A stretch of DNA of 64,000 bases, from contig NZ_CP126256.1 of NCBI RefSeq assembly GCF_003234265.2, positions 1,054,001 through 1,118,000 of the forward strand, written 5' to 3'. Position numbers and translations under genes: made by a program. Below, piece after piece: positions 25,606 to 34,506 of the stretch; the first letter of the stretch is position 1; every line of letters starts with the position of its first letter. Source of the DNA: Curtobacterium sp. MCSS17_015. Lineage in GTDB: Bacteria > Actinomycetota > Actinomycetes > Actinomycetales > Microbacteriaceae. The notes beneath the pieces are model-generated. The model was not told the origin of the DNA and made no database searches. It saw only the letters and a program-made list of their open reading frames with translations.

Positions 25606-26447
25606 TGGCGGGCGTCCCGGAGGTCCCGACCCTCGAGCTGAACGACGGGCACCGGATCCCGGCGCTCGGTCTCGGCACGTACTCGCTCGACGGGGACGAC
25701 GGGGTCGCGGCGGTCGGCGCAGCGATCACGAGCGGGTACCGCCTGCTCGACACCGCGCTGAACTACGGCAACGAGGACGCGGTGGGCCGCGCGGTCCGCG
25801 AGTCCGACGTGCCGCGCGACGAGTTCGTCGTGACGTCGAAGCTGCCGGGACGCCACCACGGCTACGACGAGGCGCACCGGTCCGTGGACGAGACCCTGGC
25901 GAACCTGGGGCTCGACCACCTCGACCTGTACCTCATCCACTGGCCGAACCCCTCGGTCGGGAAGTTCGTCGAGACCTGGAAGGCGTTCGTCGACCTCCGC
26001 GACAGCGGCAAGGTGCGCTCGATCGGCGTCTCGAACTTCACGCCGGAGCACCTCGACCGCATCCTCGACGCCACCGGGGTCGCCCCCGCGGTGAACCAGG
26101 TCGAGCTGCACCCGTACTTCCCGCAGGCCGGGCTCCGCGCCGTGCACGAGCGTCTCGGCATCGCGACCGAGAGCTGGAGCCCGCTGGCGAAGCAGTCGGA
26201 GCTCCTCACCGAGGAGCCCGTCACCGCCGCCGCCACGGCACACGGGGTGTCGGCCGGCCAGGTCGTGCTCCGCTGGCACGTCCAGCTCGGCGCCGTCCCG
26301 GTCCCGAAGTCGGGCGACCCGGACCGCCAGCGCGAGAACCTCGACGTGTTCGGCTTCACGCTGACCGACGACGAGGTCCGGGCCATCTCGGCGCTCGAGC
26401 GCGGTCGGCTCTGGGACGGCGACCCGGACACGCACGAGGAGATGTAG
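25605..26447 (+). CDS. Aldo/keto reductase
   Basis: 280 residues, the length of the AKR5 group (2,5-diketo-D-gluconate reductase-like). The catalytic tetrad is visible: Asp and Tyr in LLDTALNYGNE (about residues 46-56), Lys in VVTSKLPG (about 80) and His in YLIHWPNP (about 113). The C-terminal NADPH-binding part is PVPKSGDPDRQRENL. It reduces carbonyls with NADPH; the natural substrate is unknown. Translationally coupled to the FKBP gene. Confidence 0.92.
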   Translation: MAGVPEVPTLELNDGHRIPALGLGTYSLDGDDGVAAVGAAITSGYRLLDTALNYGNEDAVGRAVRESDVPRDEFVVTSKLPGRHHGYDEAHRSVDETLANLGLDHLDLYLIHWPNPSVGKFVETWKAFVDLRDSGKVRSIGVSNFTPEHLDRILDATGVAPAVNQVELHPYFPQAGLRAVHERLGIATESWSPLAKQSELLTEEPVTAAATAHGVSAGQVVLRWHVQLGAVPVPKSGDPDRQRENLDVFGFTLTDDEVRAISALERGRLWDGDPDTHEEM

Positions 26448-26477
26448 ACGCCGCACACGCGTCGAACCCGACCGGGG

Positions 26478-26502
26478 CAGGGGGATACCATTGGTACCCC
26501 TG
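26478..26502. promoter_or_regulatory. Inverted repeat over the -10 of the HelD-like gene
   Basis: CAGGGG, GA, TACCA, T, TGGTA, CCCCTG: nested arms with a two-base bulge. TACCAT (26486-26491) can serve as -10 for the gene at 26519. The repeat is therefore placed like a repressor operator. Confidence 0.45.
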
Positions 26503-26518
26503 TCCCGAAGGGTTGCGA

Positions 26519-28777
26519 GTGTCCGAAGCGCGTGTGTCCGAACCGACCGAGATCGACCGCGAGCGCGGGTACGTCGACGGGCTGTTCCGCCGTCTCGACG
26601 AGCTGACCGCCGACGCCGAACAGCGCCTCGTCGAGACCCGTCGCCAGGCCGTCGGGGGCAACCACCAGAGCCGCACCGAGCGTGACGCCTTCGCCAGGCT
26701 GTACGAGGACACCGTCGCCACGCTCCGACAGGTGGGCGACCGCCTGGTGTTCGGGCGACTCGAGGTCCAGGACCCGCCCGCCGACGAGGACACGTTCCGG
26801 TACATCGGCCGGGTCGGCCTGCGGGACGCCGATCACCGTCCGCTGCTCCTCGACTGGCGCGTGCCCGGGGCCAGTGCCTTCTACCAGGCGACGGCGGCTC
26901 ACCCGATGGGCATGCGTGCCCGTCGCCACCTGACGCTCGAGGGCCGGTCGGTCGTCGGCGTCGAGGACGAGGTGTTCGACGCCTCGCTGTACGACGACGA
27001 GCGGACGCACCTGCAGGGCGAAGGAGCCCTGCTCGCGGCCGTCACCGCCGAGCGCACCGGCCGGATGACCGACATCGTCGCGACGATCCAGGGTGAGCAG
27101 GACCGCATCATCCGGTCGCCGCTCGAGGGCGTCCTCATCGTGCAGGGTGGTCCCGGCACCGGCAAGACCGCCGTCGCCCTGCACCGGGCGGCGTACCTGC
27201 TCTACTCGTACCGCGAGCGGCTGCGCGGGTCCGGCGTGCTCGTCGTGGGACCGTCGCCGGCGTTCCTCACCTACATCGAGCAGGTGCTCCCGTCCCTCGG
27301 TGAGACCGGCGTCGTGATGGCGTCCCTCGGTTCGCTGTACCCGGGGCTGCACACCACGGTCCACGACCGCCGTGACGTCGCCGCCGTGAAGGGCTCCGCC
27401 GAGATGGCCGACCTGCTCCGTCGAGCCGTCCGTTCGCGTCAGGTCGTCCCGACCGAGACCGTGACGCTCGACGTCGAGGGCGAGCGACTGGTCGTCCCGC
27501 CGCAGCTCGTCGCCGAGGCGATGCGTCGGGCGCAGGACCGCGGGAAGCCGCACAACGTCGCTCGGGTCACCTTCAACAAGACCGCGCTCGACGCGATGAC
27601 GCGTCTCCTGGCCGAGCAGCTGCGGCAGCGTGGGACGACGGTCGACGAGGCCGACGAGAAGGTCCTGCGCGAGGACATCCGGAGCTCGCACGATGCCCGC
27701 GTCCTGCTCAACACCGCATGGCTGCCGCTGCCCGCCGAGAAGCTCCTCGAGGACCTGTACGCCCGGCCGAACTGGCTCGAGTCCCTGACGCCGAACTGGA
27801 CCCCCGAGCGTCGGGCACTGCTCCGCCGTGCGCGCGGCTCCGGGTTCACGGTGGAGGACGTCCCGCTCCTCGATGAGGCCGCCGAGCTGCTCGGCGTGTT
27901 CGACCCGACCGGTGGTGCGGCGAAGCGGCAGGCGAAGGCGAGCCGGAACCGGGACATCGAGAACGCCCGGCAGGCCATCGAGAACATGGGTGTCGAGGGG
28001 ATCGTCAGCGCCGAGCAGGTCGCCGGGGCGTTCGCCGAGGGCGGGGACCCCCGCTCCACGGCCGAGCGCGCCGCCGAGGACCGCGAATGGACCTACGGGC
28101 ACATCGTCGTCGACGAGGCGCAGGAGCTTTCGCCGATGCAGTGGCGGATCCTCGCCCGGCGCAACCCGCTCCGGTCCTTCACCATCGTCGGGGACATGGC
28201 GCAGGGGTCGTCGCCCGGTGCCGCCCGGACCTGGGACGACGTGCGCGGGGCGCTGGCCCGTCGTCGTCGTGGTCGTGCTCCGCAGGTGCCGCTCGACTCG
28301 CGGGTCGAGGAGCTCACCGTCAACTACCGCACGCCGCGCTCCATCGTCGAGGCCGCCGGTGCCTTCGCCGAGTCGGCGGGCCTCACCGTGACCGCGAACG
28401 AGGCGGTGCGCGACGGCGACCCGGTCGAGGAGCTGACGGTCGCCCGTGCGGACCTCCTCGACGCGGTCGCCGAGCGCGTCGACGCCGAGCGGGACCTGAT
28501 CGGGTCGGGGACGATCGGCGTCATCGTGCCGGAGGCCGACGTCACCGCCGTCCGGGAGCGCCTCGCCCGGACCGACGCCGACGTCCGTGGTCTGGGTTCG
28601 CCGCGCCCGGGGTCGGTGACCGTGCTCACCGGCGCGGACGCGAAGGGGCTGGAGTTCGACGGCGTCCTGCTCGTCGACCCGGACCGGGTCGGGTCCGACG
28701 CGGCCCGGGCGGCGGCAGCGGTCTACGTCGCGATGACGCGTCCGACGCGGCGGTTGACGGTCCTGACGGTCGCCTGA
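26519..28777 (+). CDS. HelD/HelR-like superfamily 1 helicase
   Basis: 752 residues. It has the HelD plan: an N-terminal helical arm (about 1-100, ERGYVDGLFRRLDELTADAE), Walker A GGPGTGKTAV (about residue 210), a long insert, Walker B VVDEAQELSP (about 530), and an AAAVYVAMTRPTRRL end. HelD proteins bind RNA polymerase and remove it from stalled complexes; in some actinobacteria (HelR) this protects against rifamycins. The GTG at 26519 has GAAGGG six bases upstream; a second GTG at 26534 is possible. It stands alone and is convergent with the inhibitor-protease genes. Confidence 0.85.
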   Translation: MSEARVSEPTEIDRERGYVDGLFRRLDELTADAEQRLVETRRQAVGGNHQSRTERDAFARLYEDTVATLRQVGDRLVFGRLEVQDPPADEDTFRYIGRVGLRDADHRPLLLDWRVPGASAFYQATAAHPMGMRARRHLTLEGRSVVGVEDEVFDASLYDDERTHLQGEGALLAAVTAERTGRMTDIVATIQGEQDRIIRSPLEGVLIVQGGPGTGKTAVALHRAAYLLYSYRERLRGSGVLVVGPSPAFLTYIEQVLPSLGETGVVMASLGSLYPGLHTTVHDRRDVAAVKGSAEMADLLRRAVRSRQVVPTETVTLDVEGERLVVPPQLVAEAMRRAQDRGKPHNVARVTFNKTALDAMTRLLAEQLRQRGTTVDEADEKVLREDIRSSHDARVLLNTAWLPLPAEKLLEDLYARPNWLESLTPNWTPERRALLRRARGSGFTVEDVPLLDEAAELLGVFDPTGGAAKRQAKASRNRDIENARQAIENMGVEGIVSAEQVAGAFAEGGDPRSTAERAAEDREWTYGHIVVDEAQELSPMQWRILARRNPLRSFTIVGDMAQGSSPGAARTWDDVRGALARRRRGRAPQVPLDSRVEELTVNYRTPRSIVEAAGAFAESAGLTVTANEAVRDGDPVEELTVARADLLDAVAERVDAERDLIGSGTIGVIVPEADVTAVRERLARTDADVRGLGSPRPGSVTVLTGADAKGLEFDGVLLVDPDRVGSDAARAAAAVYVAMTRPTRRLTVLTVA

Positions 28778-28879
28778 ACCTGCCTCCGACCAAGGGCAGC
28801 GGTCCCCGAACCGCTCTGGCCGCCCTCGCTCAGCGAACAGCGAGCAGCGAGCGGTGCGCAGCCGTCGGCGCGGCGGCTG

Positions 28880-28897
28880 CCCGTCCGGGCGGACGGG
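28880..28897. repeat. CCCGTCC-GGGC-GGACGGG hairpin
   Basis: A perfect 7-bp stem with a 4-base loop, followed by AGGCCCGG. The 16-base core recurs exactly at 44867-44882. It lies between the convergent HelD and inhibitor genes and probably terminates transcription. Confidence 0.65.
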
Positions 28898-28915
28898 AGG
28901 CCCGGCGCTCGCCCG

Positions 28916-29191
28916 TCAGCCCGGCTCGCCCTGGTCGCGCACGCGCTCCACGAGCGTCGCCCACGGGCCGTCGAGCCGCCGCCCGGGGATCGTCACCGTC
29001 GTCCGGGCCACGCTCACCGTCCAGACGAAGTCGTCCCGGACACCGTCGTCGTCCGCCGGCCCGGCGACGTCGCGGGGGAGTGCCCCCACGAGCGCGTCCC
29101 ACCGGTCCTGGTCGGGTCGGGAGTCGGTGTCGACCCGCCAGCTCCGCGTCGTCCCGGCGAACCCACCGCTGCGGCGCACGACGATCTGCAT
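28916..29191 (-). CDS. Predicted emfourin-type protealysin inhibitor
   Basis: 91 residues, cytoplasmic. MQIVVRRSGGFAGTTRSW at the start and DFVWTVSV near residue 55 resemble emfourin, the small proteinaceous inhibitor encoded beside protealysin-type M4 proteases. The assignment rests on size, that N-terminal strand pattern and position immediately after an M4 protease gene. It would bind and block the protease inside the cell. A separate leaderless promoter (TAGGTT, seven bases before the ATG) would allow it to be made without the protease. Confidence 0.75.
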   Translation of the reverse strand: MQIVVRRSGGFAGTTRSWRVDTDSRPDQDRWDALVGALPRDVAGPADDDGVRDDFVWTVSVARTTVTIPGRRLDGPWATLVERVRDQGEPG

Positions 29192-29198
29192 GCTGCGG

Positions 29199-29204
29199 AA
29201 CCTA
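29199..29204 (-). promoter_or_regulatory. -10 element of leaderless promoter (inhibitor gene)
   Basis: TAGGTT on the minus strand, seven bases before the ATG at 29191. It falls in the 53-base gap after the protease gene, so the inhibitor may have independent expression. Confidence 0.55.
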
Positions 29205-29244
29205 CGCCGTCAGCACGCGGTCGGTCCAGCCGTCGGGCCGCGGG

Positions 29245-30297
29245 TCAGGGCCGCACCCCGACGCTCCGCCACGCCTCGGCCACCGCGGTGTGCTCGCGGG
29301 AGCGGCCACCGAACCGGTCGGCGGCCACCCGCACGGTGACGGCCGCGAACCCCGCGAAGTCGATCGACGCGCCGACCTCGGCGGACGTCAGCGCGTCCCA
29401 CCACACGGCACCGGCCCCGGTCCAGGTCGGACCGCCGATCGCCGTCGCCGCCAGGAAGAACGCGTGGTTCGGGATGCCGGAGTTGAGGTGCACCCCGCCC
29501 TGGTCCTCGGTCGTGTCGACGTAGTCCGCCATCGTCGCCGGCTGGGGGTCCTTCCCGAGCACCGGGTCGTCGTACGCCGTGCCGGGCGCCCGCATCGAGC
29601 GGAGGGCCACCCCCTGCACGGCGTCGGTGAAGAGGCCGGCGCCGATGAGCCAGGTCGCCTGCTCCGCCGTCTGCCCGGCCGCGTACTGGGCCACGAGCGA
29701 CCCGAACACGTCGCTCATCGACTCGTTGAGCGCGCCCGACTGCCCCTGGTAGACGAGGTCGGCGGTGTACTGGGTGACACCGTGTGCGAGCTCGTGCCCG
29801 ATCACGTCGAGGGCGATCGTGAAGCGCCGGAAGACCTCGCCGTCCCCGTCACCGAACACCATCCGTCGACCGTCCCAGTAGGCGTTGTCGTACTGCTGTC
29901 CGTAGTGCACGGTGGCGTCGAGGGGGAGTCCGGCGCCGTCGATCGACGCACGGCCGAACACGTCGAGCCAGAACGCGTGCGTGGCGCCGAGCCCGGCGTA
30001 CGCTTCGTCGACGGCCGGGTCGCCGGTGTCGCCCTCGCCCTCGAGCCGGACCGCCCTGCCCGGCAGGGTGGTGGTGCCGGCAGCGTCCGAGACCGTCCGC
30101 TGCGGCGACGTGTCCGTCCGACCGACGGTCCGGGCAGCCCGGAGGCCGGTCGCCTGCTTCGGCTCCTGGACGAGGTCGATCGTGGCGAGCGCCGTGCGTG
30201 CGGCCGAGGTGGCCCGTGGGAAGCGGTCCTCCGGCGCGTCGGCGACGGCACGGAGCAGGTACGGCGGGACGACGGAGCGCCGGGTGCGGCTGGTCAT
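29245..30297 (-). CDS. M4-family metalloprotease (protealysin-like)
   Basis: 350 residues. The zinc site is HELAH (about residue 165) with the third ligand Glu in GALNESMSDVFG (about 189); a further active-site His is in the end region SGIPNHAFFLAA. The propeptide is short (about 45 residues) and has VPPYLLRAVA, matching the PPYILRKI-type motif of protealysin precursors rather than the long thermolysin propeptide. There is no signal peptide, also typical of protealysins. ATG 30297 was chosen; a TTG at 30309 is in frame. The inhibitor-like gene follows by 53 bases. The protein may act inside the cell or leave by a non-classical route. Confidence 0.92.
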   Translation of the reverse strand: MTSRTRRSVVPPYLLRAVADAPEDRFPRATSAARTALATIDLVQEPKQATGLRAARTVGRTDTSPQRTVSDAAGTTTLPGRAVRLEGEGDTGDPAVDEAYAGLGATHAFWLDVFGRASIDGAGLPLDATVHYGQQYDNAYWDGRRMVFGDGDGEVFRRFTIALDVIGHELAHGVTQYTADLVYQGQSGALNESMSDVFGSLVAQYAAGQTAEQATWLIGAGLFTDAVQGVALRSMRAPGTAYDDPVLGKDPQPATMADYVDTTEDQGGVHLNSGIPNHAFFLAATAIGGPTWTGAGAVWWDALTSAEVGASIDFAGFAAVTVRVAADRFGGRSREHTAVAEAWRSVGVRP

Positions 30298-30342
30298 GGC
30301 GACATGCAACCACCGGCGGCCGACAGCGCGACCGGGCTGTCG

Positions 30343-31365
30343 TCAGTCCCGCTTGCGGTTGGCGACCAGGGCGAGCGCGTACGACTCCCACCACTCGCCG
30401 GCGGCCGGACCGCCGTTGCAGCTGCCGTCGCTCAGTCCGGGCGTCTTCACCCAGAGCAGTGCGTCGAGCCGCGTCGTGCCGCGGGTGACGTGCGGCGTCT
30501 GCCCGAGGCCGGCGCCGTCGGGGTTGCACCAGTCACCGCGCCAGCCCTGCCCGTTCCGCGAGACGTCGATGACGAAGTGCGGGTCACCGCCGATCGTGTC
30601 GGCCAGCTCGTCGGCGTAGGCACGCTCCTGGTCGACGCGGTAGAAGTTCGACACGTTCGTGGCGAAGCCCTGCACCCGGTCGACGCCCGCGCGCCGCAGC
30701 CAGTCGGCCATCGTCGGCACCGGTACGCGGTTCTCGTTGCCGCCGTCGAGGTACACCGTCAGCCCGTGGCCGCTCAGGGCGCCGACGGCCTCCCGGAGGA
30801 GCGGCAGCCGGGTGTCGCGCAGGCGCGCGCAGACGGCGATCTGCGCGATCGAGTCGGGCTCGACGAGGACGACCGCCTGCGAGCCCGCGAGCGCCCGCAC
30901 GACCGCCCGGACCCACGGCAGGTAGGCGTCGGCCGTCGTGCCGCCGCGGGACCAGTGTCCGCAGTCGCGGTCCGGGATCGCGTACAGCACGAACACCGGC
31001 GTCTTCTGCTGTGTCCGGGCGGCGGCGAGGACGCGCTCCACGGTGGCGACCGTCTCCGGTACCGAGGGGTCGGTGAGCCAGGTCGCGATGGGTTGGTCGG
31101 CGATCACGGCCAGCCGCTCCGCCGTGGCCACCTGTCCCGCCTCGCGCGCGGCCGTCACGTGCCAGCGCGGCTGGTTGGCGCTGGAGGGCTGGTGCGCGAG
31201 CCCGCCGGGCCAGGCCTCGGCGACGCTCTTGCGGTGCACGACCTGCCGGTCCCCGGTCCGGGGCAGGACCACGGTCACCGCGACGACCACCGCGACGACG
31301 AGCGCGGCCACGACCCCGATCCACACCCACTGTCTCGCGGTCGACGCCCGTTGCGCTCCCGGCAT
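30343..31365 (-). CDS. Glycoside hydrolase family 6, membrane-anchored or secreted
   Basis: 340 residues. A membrane segment (about 13-36) follows a short basic start, so it is anchored or exported. GH6 landmarks are YAIPDRDCGHWS (about 125), VVLVEPDSIAQ (about 165), FVIDVSRNGQG (about 265) and the end block LLWVKTPGLSDGSCNGG, which contains catalytic or substrate-binding acids. GH6 enzymes are endoglucanases or cellobiohydrolases acting on cellulose with inversion. There is no cellulose-binding module. The ATG at 31365 has GGGAGG about nine bases upstream. It fits a plant-associated lifestyle. It follows the divergent VanZ gene spacer. Confidence 0.9.
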   Translation of the reverse strand: MPGAQRASTARQWVWIGVVAALVVAVVVAVTVVLPRTGDRQVVHRKSVAEAWPGGLAHQPSSANQPRWHVTAAREAGQVATAERLAVIADQPIATWLTDPSVPETVATVERVLAAARTQQKTPVFVLYAIPDRDCGHWSRGGTTADAYLPWVRAVVRALAGSQAVVLVEPDSIAQIAVCARLRDTRLPLLREAVGALSGHGLTVYLDGGNENRVPVPTMADWLRRAGVDRVQGFATNVSNFYRVDQERAYADELADTIGGDPHFVIDVSRNGQGWRGDWCNPDGAGLGQTPHVTRGTTRLDALLWVKTPGLSDGSCNGGPAAGEWWESYALALVANRKRD

Positions 31366-31496
31366 CGGCCGATCCTCCCTGTCGCGCGCCGCCCCCGATC
31401 GACGCCGCTGCTGTCGGCCATGTTCCCATCCGATCGGCACCGGATGCCAGGGCACTGCCCAGCACCCGGCCAGCAGCGGTGCCGCAGACTGACGTG

Positions 31497-31946
31497 ATGC
31501 TGCGGAAACTGCTCCTCCTCGCCCTGACGGCGGGCTACGCCTGGGTGATCTGGCGCATGACGCTGACGCCGCACGTCTTCACCGAGGCCGAGAACTCCCT
31601 CGTCCTGCACGCGGTCGCCTGGGTCCAGCAGCTGCCGCACGGCGCGTGGTTCACCTACGACCGGACGGAGTTCCTCGCGAACGTCGCGATGTTCGTGCCG
31701 GTCGGGCTGATCGCCGCGCTGTGGCTGCCCCGACGCTGGTGGATCCTCGGCGCGGTCGTCGCCGTCGGGTTGTCGGTCGGGATCGAGTTCGCGCAGGCCG
31801 TGTACCTGCCCTACCGGGTCGCCGACCCCCGCGACGTGCTGTCGAACGGCATGGGCGGCCTGCTCGGTGCGACGTTCGTCGGGTTCGTCCGGAGCCTGCT
31901 GCCCGAGCGGCGTCGGCGTCGACCCCTGCGTGCCCGGACCGCCTGA
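31497..31946 (+). CDS. VanZ-like membrane protein
   Basis: 149 residues with about four membrane segments. The VanZ-family pattern is present: an Asn in [14 protein letters not shown] (about residue 60) and [28 protein letters not shown] (cut here to [15 protein letters not shown]). VanZ proteins are linked to teicoplanin tolerance in enterococci, but most chromosomal members have unknown envelope roles. No other glycopeptide-resistance gene is present. ATG 31497 directly follows a GTG. Confidence 0.85.
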   Translation: MLRKLLLLALTAGYAWVIWRMTLTPHVFTEAENSLVLHAVAWVQQLPHGAWFTYDRTEFLANVAMFVPVGLIAALWLPRRWWILGAVVAVGLSVGIEFAQAVYLPYRVADPRDVLSNGMGGLLGATFVGFVRSLLPERRRRRPLRARTA

Positions 31947-31978
31947 GCCCGCCGGCTCGTCCTGGCCTGCTCCCGCTC

Positions 31979-31987
31979 TGGTATGCT
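31979..31987 (+). promoter_or_regulatory. Extended -10 promoter of rpsO
   Basis: TGgTATGCT, an extended -10 with no clear -35. Transcription starting near 31994 gives a leader of about 100 bases. It contains a small hairpin (CACAC-AGCAG-GTGTG, near 32027-32041), a possible S15 autoregulation site. Confidence 0.55.
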
Positions 31988-32092
31988 CGTTCGGTTGCCG
32001 TCGAACGGCCGCGGATCAAGAGCGCTCACACAGCAGGTGTGGGCACCGCGCAACGGACACGCTCTCACGCAGAGCAGGAAAGGGGATCCTCC

Positions 32093-32362
32093 ATGGCACT
32101 TGACGCGAAGATCAAGCAGGAGATCATCGAAGAGTACGCGACCCACCCGGGCGACACCGGATCCCCCGAGGTCCAGGTCGCCGTTCTGACGCGTCGTATC
32201 AACGACCTGAACGAGCACCTCAAGGAGCACAAGCACGACCACCACTCGCGTCGTGGCCTGCTGCTCATGGTCGGTCAGCGTCGCCGTCTCCTCGGTTACC
32301 TCTCCGACGTCGACATCGCCCGCTACCGCGCGCTCATCGAGCGCCTCGGCCTGCGCCGCTAG
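32093..32362 (+). CDS. rpsO: 30S ribosomal protein S15
   Basis: 89 residues, the exact family length. Starts [15 protein letters not shown] and contains [34 protein letters not shown] and [12 protein letters not shown], all diagnostic of S15, which binds 16S rRNA in the platform of the small subunit. AGGGGA lies nine bases before the ATG. The rpsO-pnp neighbourhood is conserved in bacteria, but here two genes are inserted between them. Confidence 0.98.
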   Translation: MALDAKIKQEIIEEYATHPGDTGSPEVQVAVLTRRINDLNEHLKEHKHDHHSRRGLLLMVGQRRRLLGYLSDVDIARYRALIERLGLRR

Positions 32363-32401
32363 TCATCGTCAGGGTGCTGCCTCGTCGCAGCCCTGCTGGT
32401 C

Positions 32402-32438
32402 CGGAGCCCCGGTCCTCCTCGTGAGGGTCGGGGCTCCG
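32402..32438 (+). terminator. Hairpin terminator after rpsO
   Basis: CGGAGCCCCG (32402-32411) pairs with CGGGGCTCCG (32429-32438); inner bases CCTC and GAGG extend the stem. Confidence 0.8.
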
Positions 32439-32558
32439 TCGTTCCCGGAGTTCCGTCGTCCAGGGTGCCCGGTCGCCGACCAGTGCCCCGTTCCGCCACG
32501 TGCCCGCACGAGCACCGCGGGAATGCCGACGGGTCCGGCCCGGTTCCGTGTACTGTTC

Positions 32559-32570
32559 ATGCAAACGCAT
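32559..32570. promoter_or_regulatory. Palindrome before the FMN reductase gene
   Basis: ATGC-AAAC-GCAT, extended on both sides by TTC and TGAA. It lies just downstream of a possible -10 (TACTGT, 32551-32556), where a bound repressor would block transcription. Confidence 0.4.
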
Positions 32571-32588
32571 TGAAAGTCGGGAGCTCCC

Positions 32589-33206
32589 ATGACCACCATC
32601 GCCGTCGTCTCCGCCGGTCTCTCCGAGCCCAGCTCGACCCGCCTCCTCGCCGACCGCCTCGCGGCCGCCGCCGTCGCCGCGCTCGAGGGCGAGCCGGGAG
32701 GCCCGGTCCAGGTCCGCAACGTCGACCTCCGCCCGCTCGCGCACGAGATCACCGACGCGATGCTGACCCGCTTCTCCGCACCGGCACTCGCGGCCGCGAC
32801 GGCAACGGTCGTCGAGGCGGACGCGGTCGTGTTCGTCACGCCGGTCTTCACGGCAGGCATGAGCGGCCTGGCGAAGTCCTTCCTCGACGTGCTGGACAAG
32901 GACGCCCTCACCGACATGCCGGTGCTGCTCGGCGCGACCGGCGGGACCGCACGGCACTCGCTCGCCCTCGAGCACGGCATCCGGCCGGTGTTCGCCTACC
33001 TCCGCGCCGCCGTCGTCCCCACCGCGGTCTTCGCGGCCACGGACGACTGGGGGAGCGACGACGCGGGCGCGCTCGACGCACGGATCCGGCGGGGTGGGGC
33101 CGACCTCGCCTGGGCGGTCCGGGCCTCCCGGCGGCAGCCGCAGTCGGCGGACACGCTGCCGGCGGTCACCGACTTCGCGTCGCTGCTCGGCGGCCTGCGG
33201 AACTAG
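32589..33206 (+). CDS. NADPH-dependent FMN reductase (SsuE/MsuE-like)
   Basis: 205 residues with the flavodoxin-like fold: an N-terminal AVVSAGLSEPSSTRLLADRL for FMN phosphate binding and VFVTPVFTAGMSGLAKSFLD (about residues 78-97) for the flavin ring. The family reduces FMN for two-component monooxygenases, for example in sulfonate use; no partner monooxygenase is adjacent. GGGAG precedes the ATG by six bases. A palindrome and a possible -10 lie upstream. Convergent with the transglycosylase-like gene. Confidence 0.85.
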   Translation: MTTIAVVSAGLSEPSSTRLLADRLAAAAVAALEGEPGGPVQVRNVDLRPLAHEITDAMLTRFSAPALAAATATVVEADAVVFVTPVFTAGMSGLAKSFLDVLDKDALTDMPVLLGATGGTARHSLALEHGIRPVFAYLRAAVVPTAVFAATDDWGSDDAGALDARIRRGGADLAWAVRASRRQPQSADTLPAVTDFASLLGGLRN

Positions 33207-33255
33207 GCCGCCGGGATCGACCCGCCCGAGCTGCAGGCCGCTGGGGCCCGCACGG

Positions 33256-34494
33256 TCAGTACCAGTGCGGGTCGACGCTCATCTCGTGGTCCCACGCACC
33301 GCACGGTGACCCGTAGCGGTCCTGGATGTACGCCAGGCCCCAGTCGATCTGCGTCTCGGCGTTCGTCCGCCAGTCCGCGCCCGCGGCGGCGAGCTTCGAC
33401 GCCGGCAGGGCCTGCGGGATCCCGTACGCACCGCTCGAGGAGTTGAGCGCGTTCGCCCGCCAGCCGGACTCCTGCGTCCACAGCGAGACGAGACAGCCGA
33501 ACTGGTCGTCCCCCCACCCGTGGCTGCCGAGGGCACTGTGCGCGTAGGCCTGCGCGGCCGCCGGGTCGACCGTGACACCGTCGGTGCTCGGGTAGGCGTT
33601 GTCCGACGACGTCGCAGCCCCCGATGCCGACCGTGCCGCAGCCTCGGCGGCGGCCCGTGCCGCGGCTGCCTGCGCCGCCGCCTGTGCCGCGACCGCCTGC
33701 CCGACCTCGTAGCGGCGCTGGGTCTCGGCGGTGGAGTCCTCGAGCTCGGCGAGCTGCGCGTACAGCTCGTCGCTGTGCGACCGGGTCCGGGCCACGGCCG
33801 CGTCCGCCCGGCGCTTCGCCGCGCGCGCGGTCGACGCCGTCGTCTCCGCCGCGGCCGCGAGGGACGCACGCTCGTGTTCGGCCCGCGCCGCCTGGTCGTG
33901 CAGTGCGGATGCGGTCCCGGCGGCGACCTCGGCCTCGTCCATCACCCCGTCCCACGTCGTCGACAGCTGGTCGAGCGCGCCGAGCTGGTAGAGCAGCTGC
34001 TCGGGGTCGTCGGCCGTCGCGATCCGCGTCGTCATCTGGTCGGTCGAGCCGTCCCGGTACAGGTCGGCGGCCAGCTGCCCGGCCCGGGTGCGGGCGCGCT
34101 CGGCGGTCGCGGACGCTTCGTCGGCCTGGGCCTGGAGGCCCGTCGCGGTCCGCGTGGCCTCGGTCAGGTCCGCCTCGGCCGCAGCGGCGTCGGCTGCGGC
34201 CTCGAGGGCGGCCTGCGACGTCTCGGCCGCGTCGGCCTGGACCGCGCGCAGCGCCGCGCGCACCTTCGTCACCTCGGCCTGCTTCGCCTGTTCGTCGCCC
34301 TTCGCCCGCTCGACGTCCTGCCACGTCGGGTACTCGGTCGCCGAGGACGGCGCCGCGGTCACGGCGGGGACCAGGAGGGCGCCGACCAGCACGCCCGCGA
34401 CGAGGAGGGCACGACGGGCCCCCGTCCGCCGAGGGACGTCGCCCGGTGCTGCGACCCGTGGTCCGGCGTTCCGTCGTGCTGCTTCCCCGCGCAT
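33256..34494 (-). CDS. Secreted coiled-coil protein with transglycosylase-like C-terminus
   Basis: 412 residues. A signal peptide covers about residues 27-52 (basic start, hydrophobic core, PSSATEYP). Residues 55-285 are Ala-rich coiled coil with many Glu, Arg and Gln, like the activators of cell-wall hydrolases. The last 110 residues (about 300-412) form a lysozyme-like domain: [18 protein letters not shown] (catalytic Glu in TQESGW), [13 protein letters not shown] and [15 protein letters not shown]. This is the plan of actinobacterial peptidoglycan transglycosylases that act at the wall. TAGCCT six bases before the ATG predicts a leaderless transcript. Confidence 0.87.
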   Translation of the reverse strand: MRGEAARRNAGPRVAAPGDVPRRTGARRALLVAGVLVGALLVPAVTAAPSSATEYPTWQDVERAKGDEQAKQAEVTKVRAALRAVQADAAETSQAALEAAADAAAAEADLTEATRTATGLQAQADEASATAERARTRAGQLAADLYRDGSTDQMTTRIATADDPEQLLYQLGALDQLSTTWDGVMDEAEVAAGTASALHDQAARAEHERASLAAAAETTASTARAAKRRADAAVARTRSHSDELYAQLAELEDSTAETQRRYEVGQAVAAQAAAQAAAARAAAEAAARSASGAATSSDNAYPSTDGVTVDPAAAQAYAHSALGSHGWGDDQFGCLVSLWTQESGWRANALNSSSGAYGIPQALPASKLAAAGADWRTNAETQIDWGLAYIQDRYGSPCGAWDHEMSVDPHWY

Positions 34495-34500
34495 GGGTGC

Positions 34501-34506
34501 AGGCTA
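34501..34506 (-). promoter_or_regulatory. -10 element of leaderless promoter (transglycosylase-like gene)
   Basis: TAGCCT on the minus strand ends six bases before the ATG at 34494. Confidence 0.55.

Noticed and set aside
26478..26502. Rifamycin-associated element upstream of the HelD-like gene
   Set aside because: The sequence does not match the GGGGCTTGC-type inverted repeat as I remember it, so only a generic operator is suggested.
26519..28777. UvrD/Rep or AddA helicase
   Set aside because: The N-terminal arm, insert position and overall length fit HelD rather than UvrD, and no repair partners are adjacent.
31497..31946. Glycopeptide-resistance cluster
   Set aside because: Only a VanZ-like protein is present; vanH, vanA and vanX are missing. 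Chromosomal VanZ-like genes are common without resistance.
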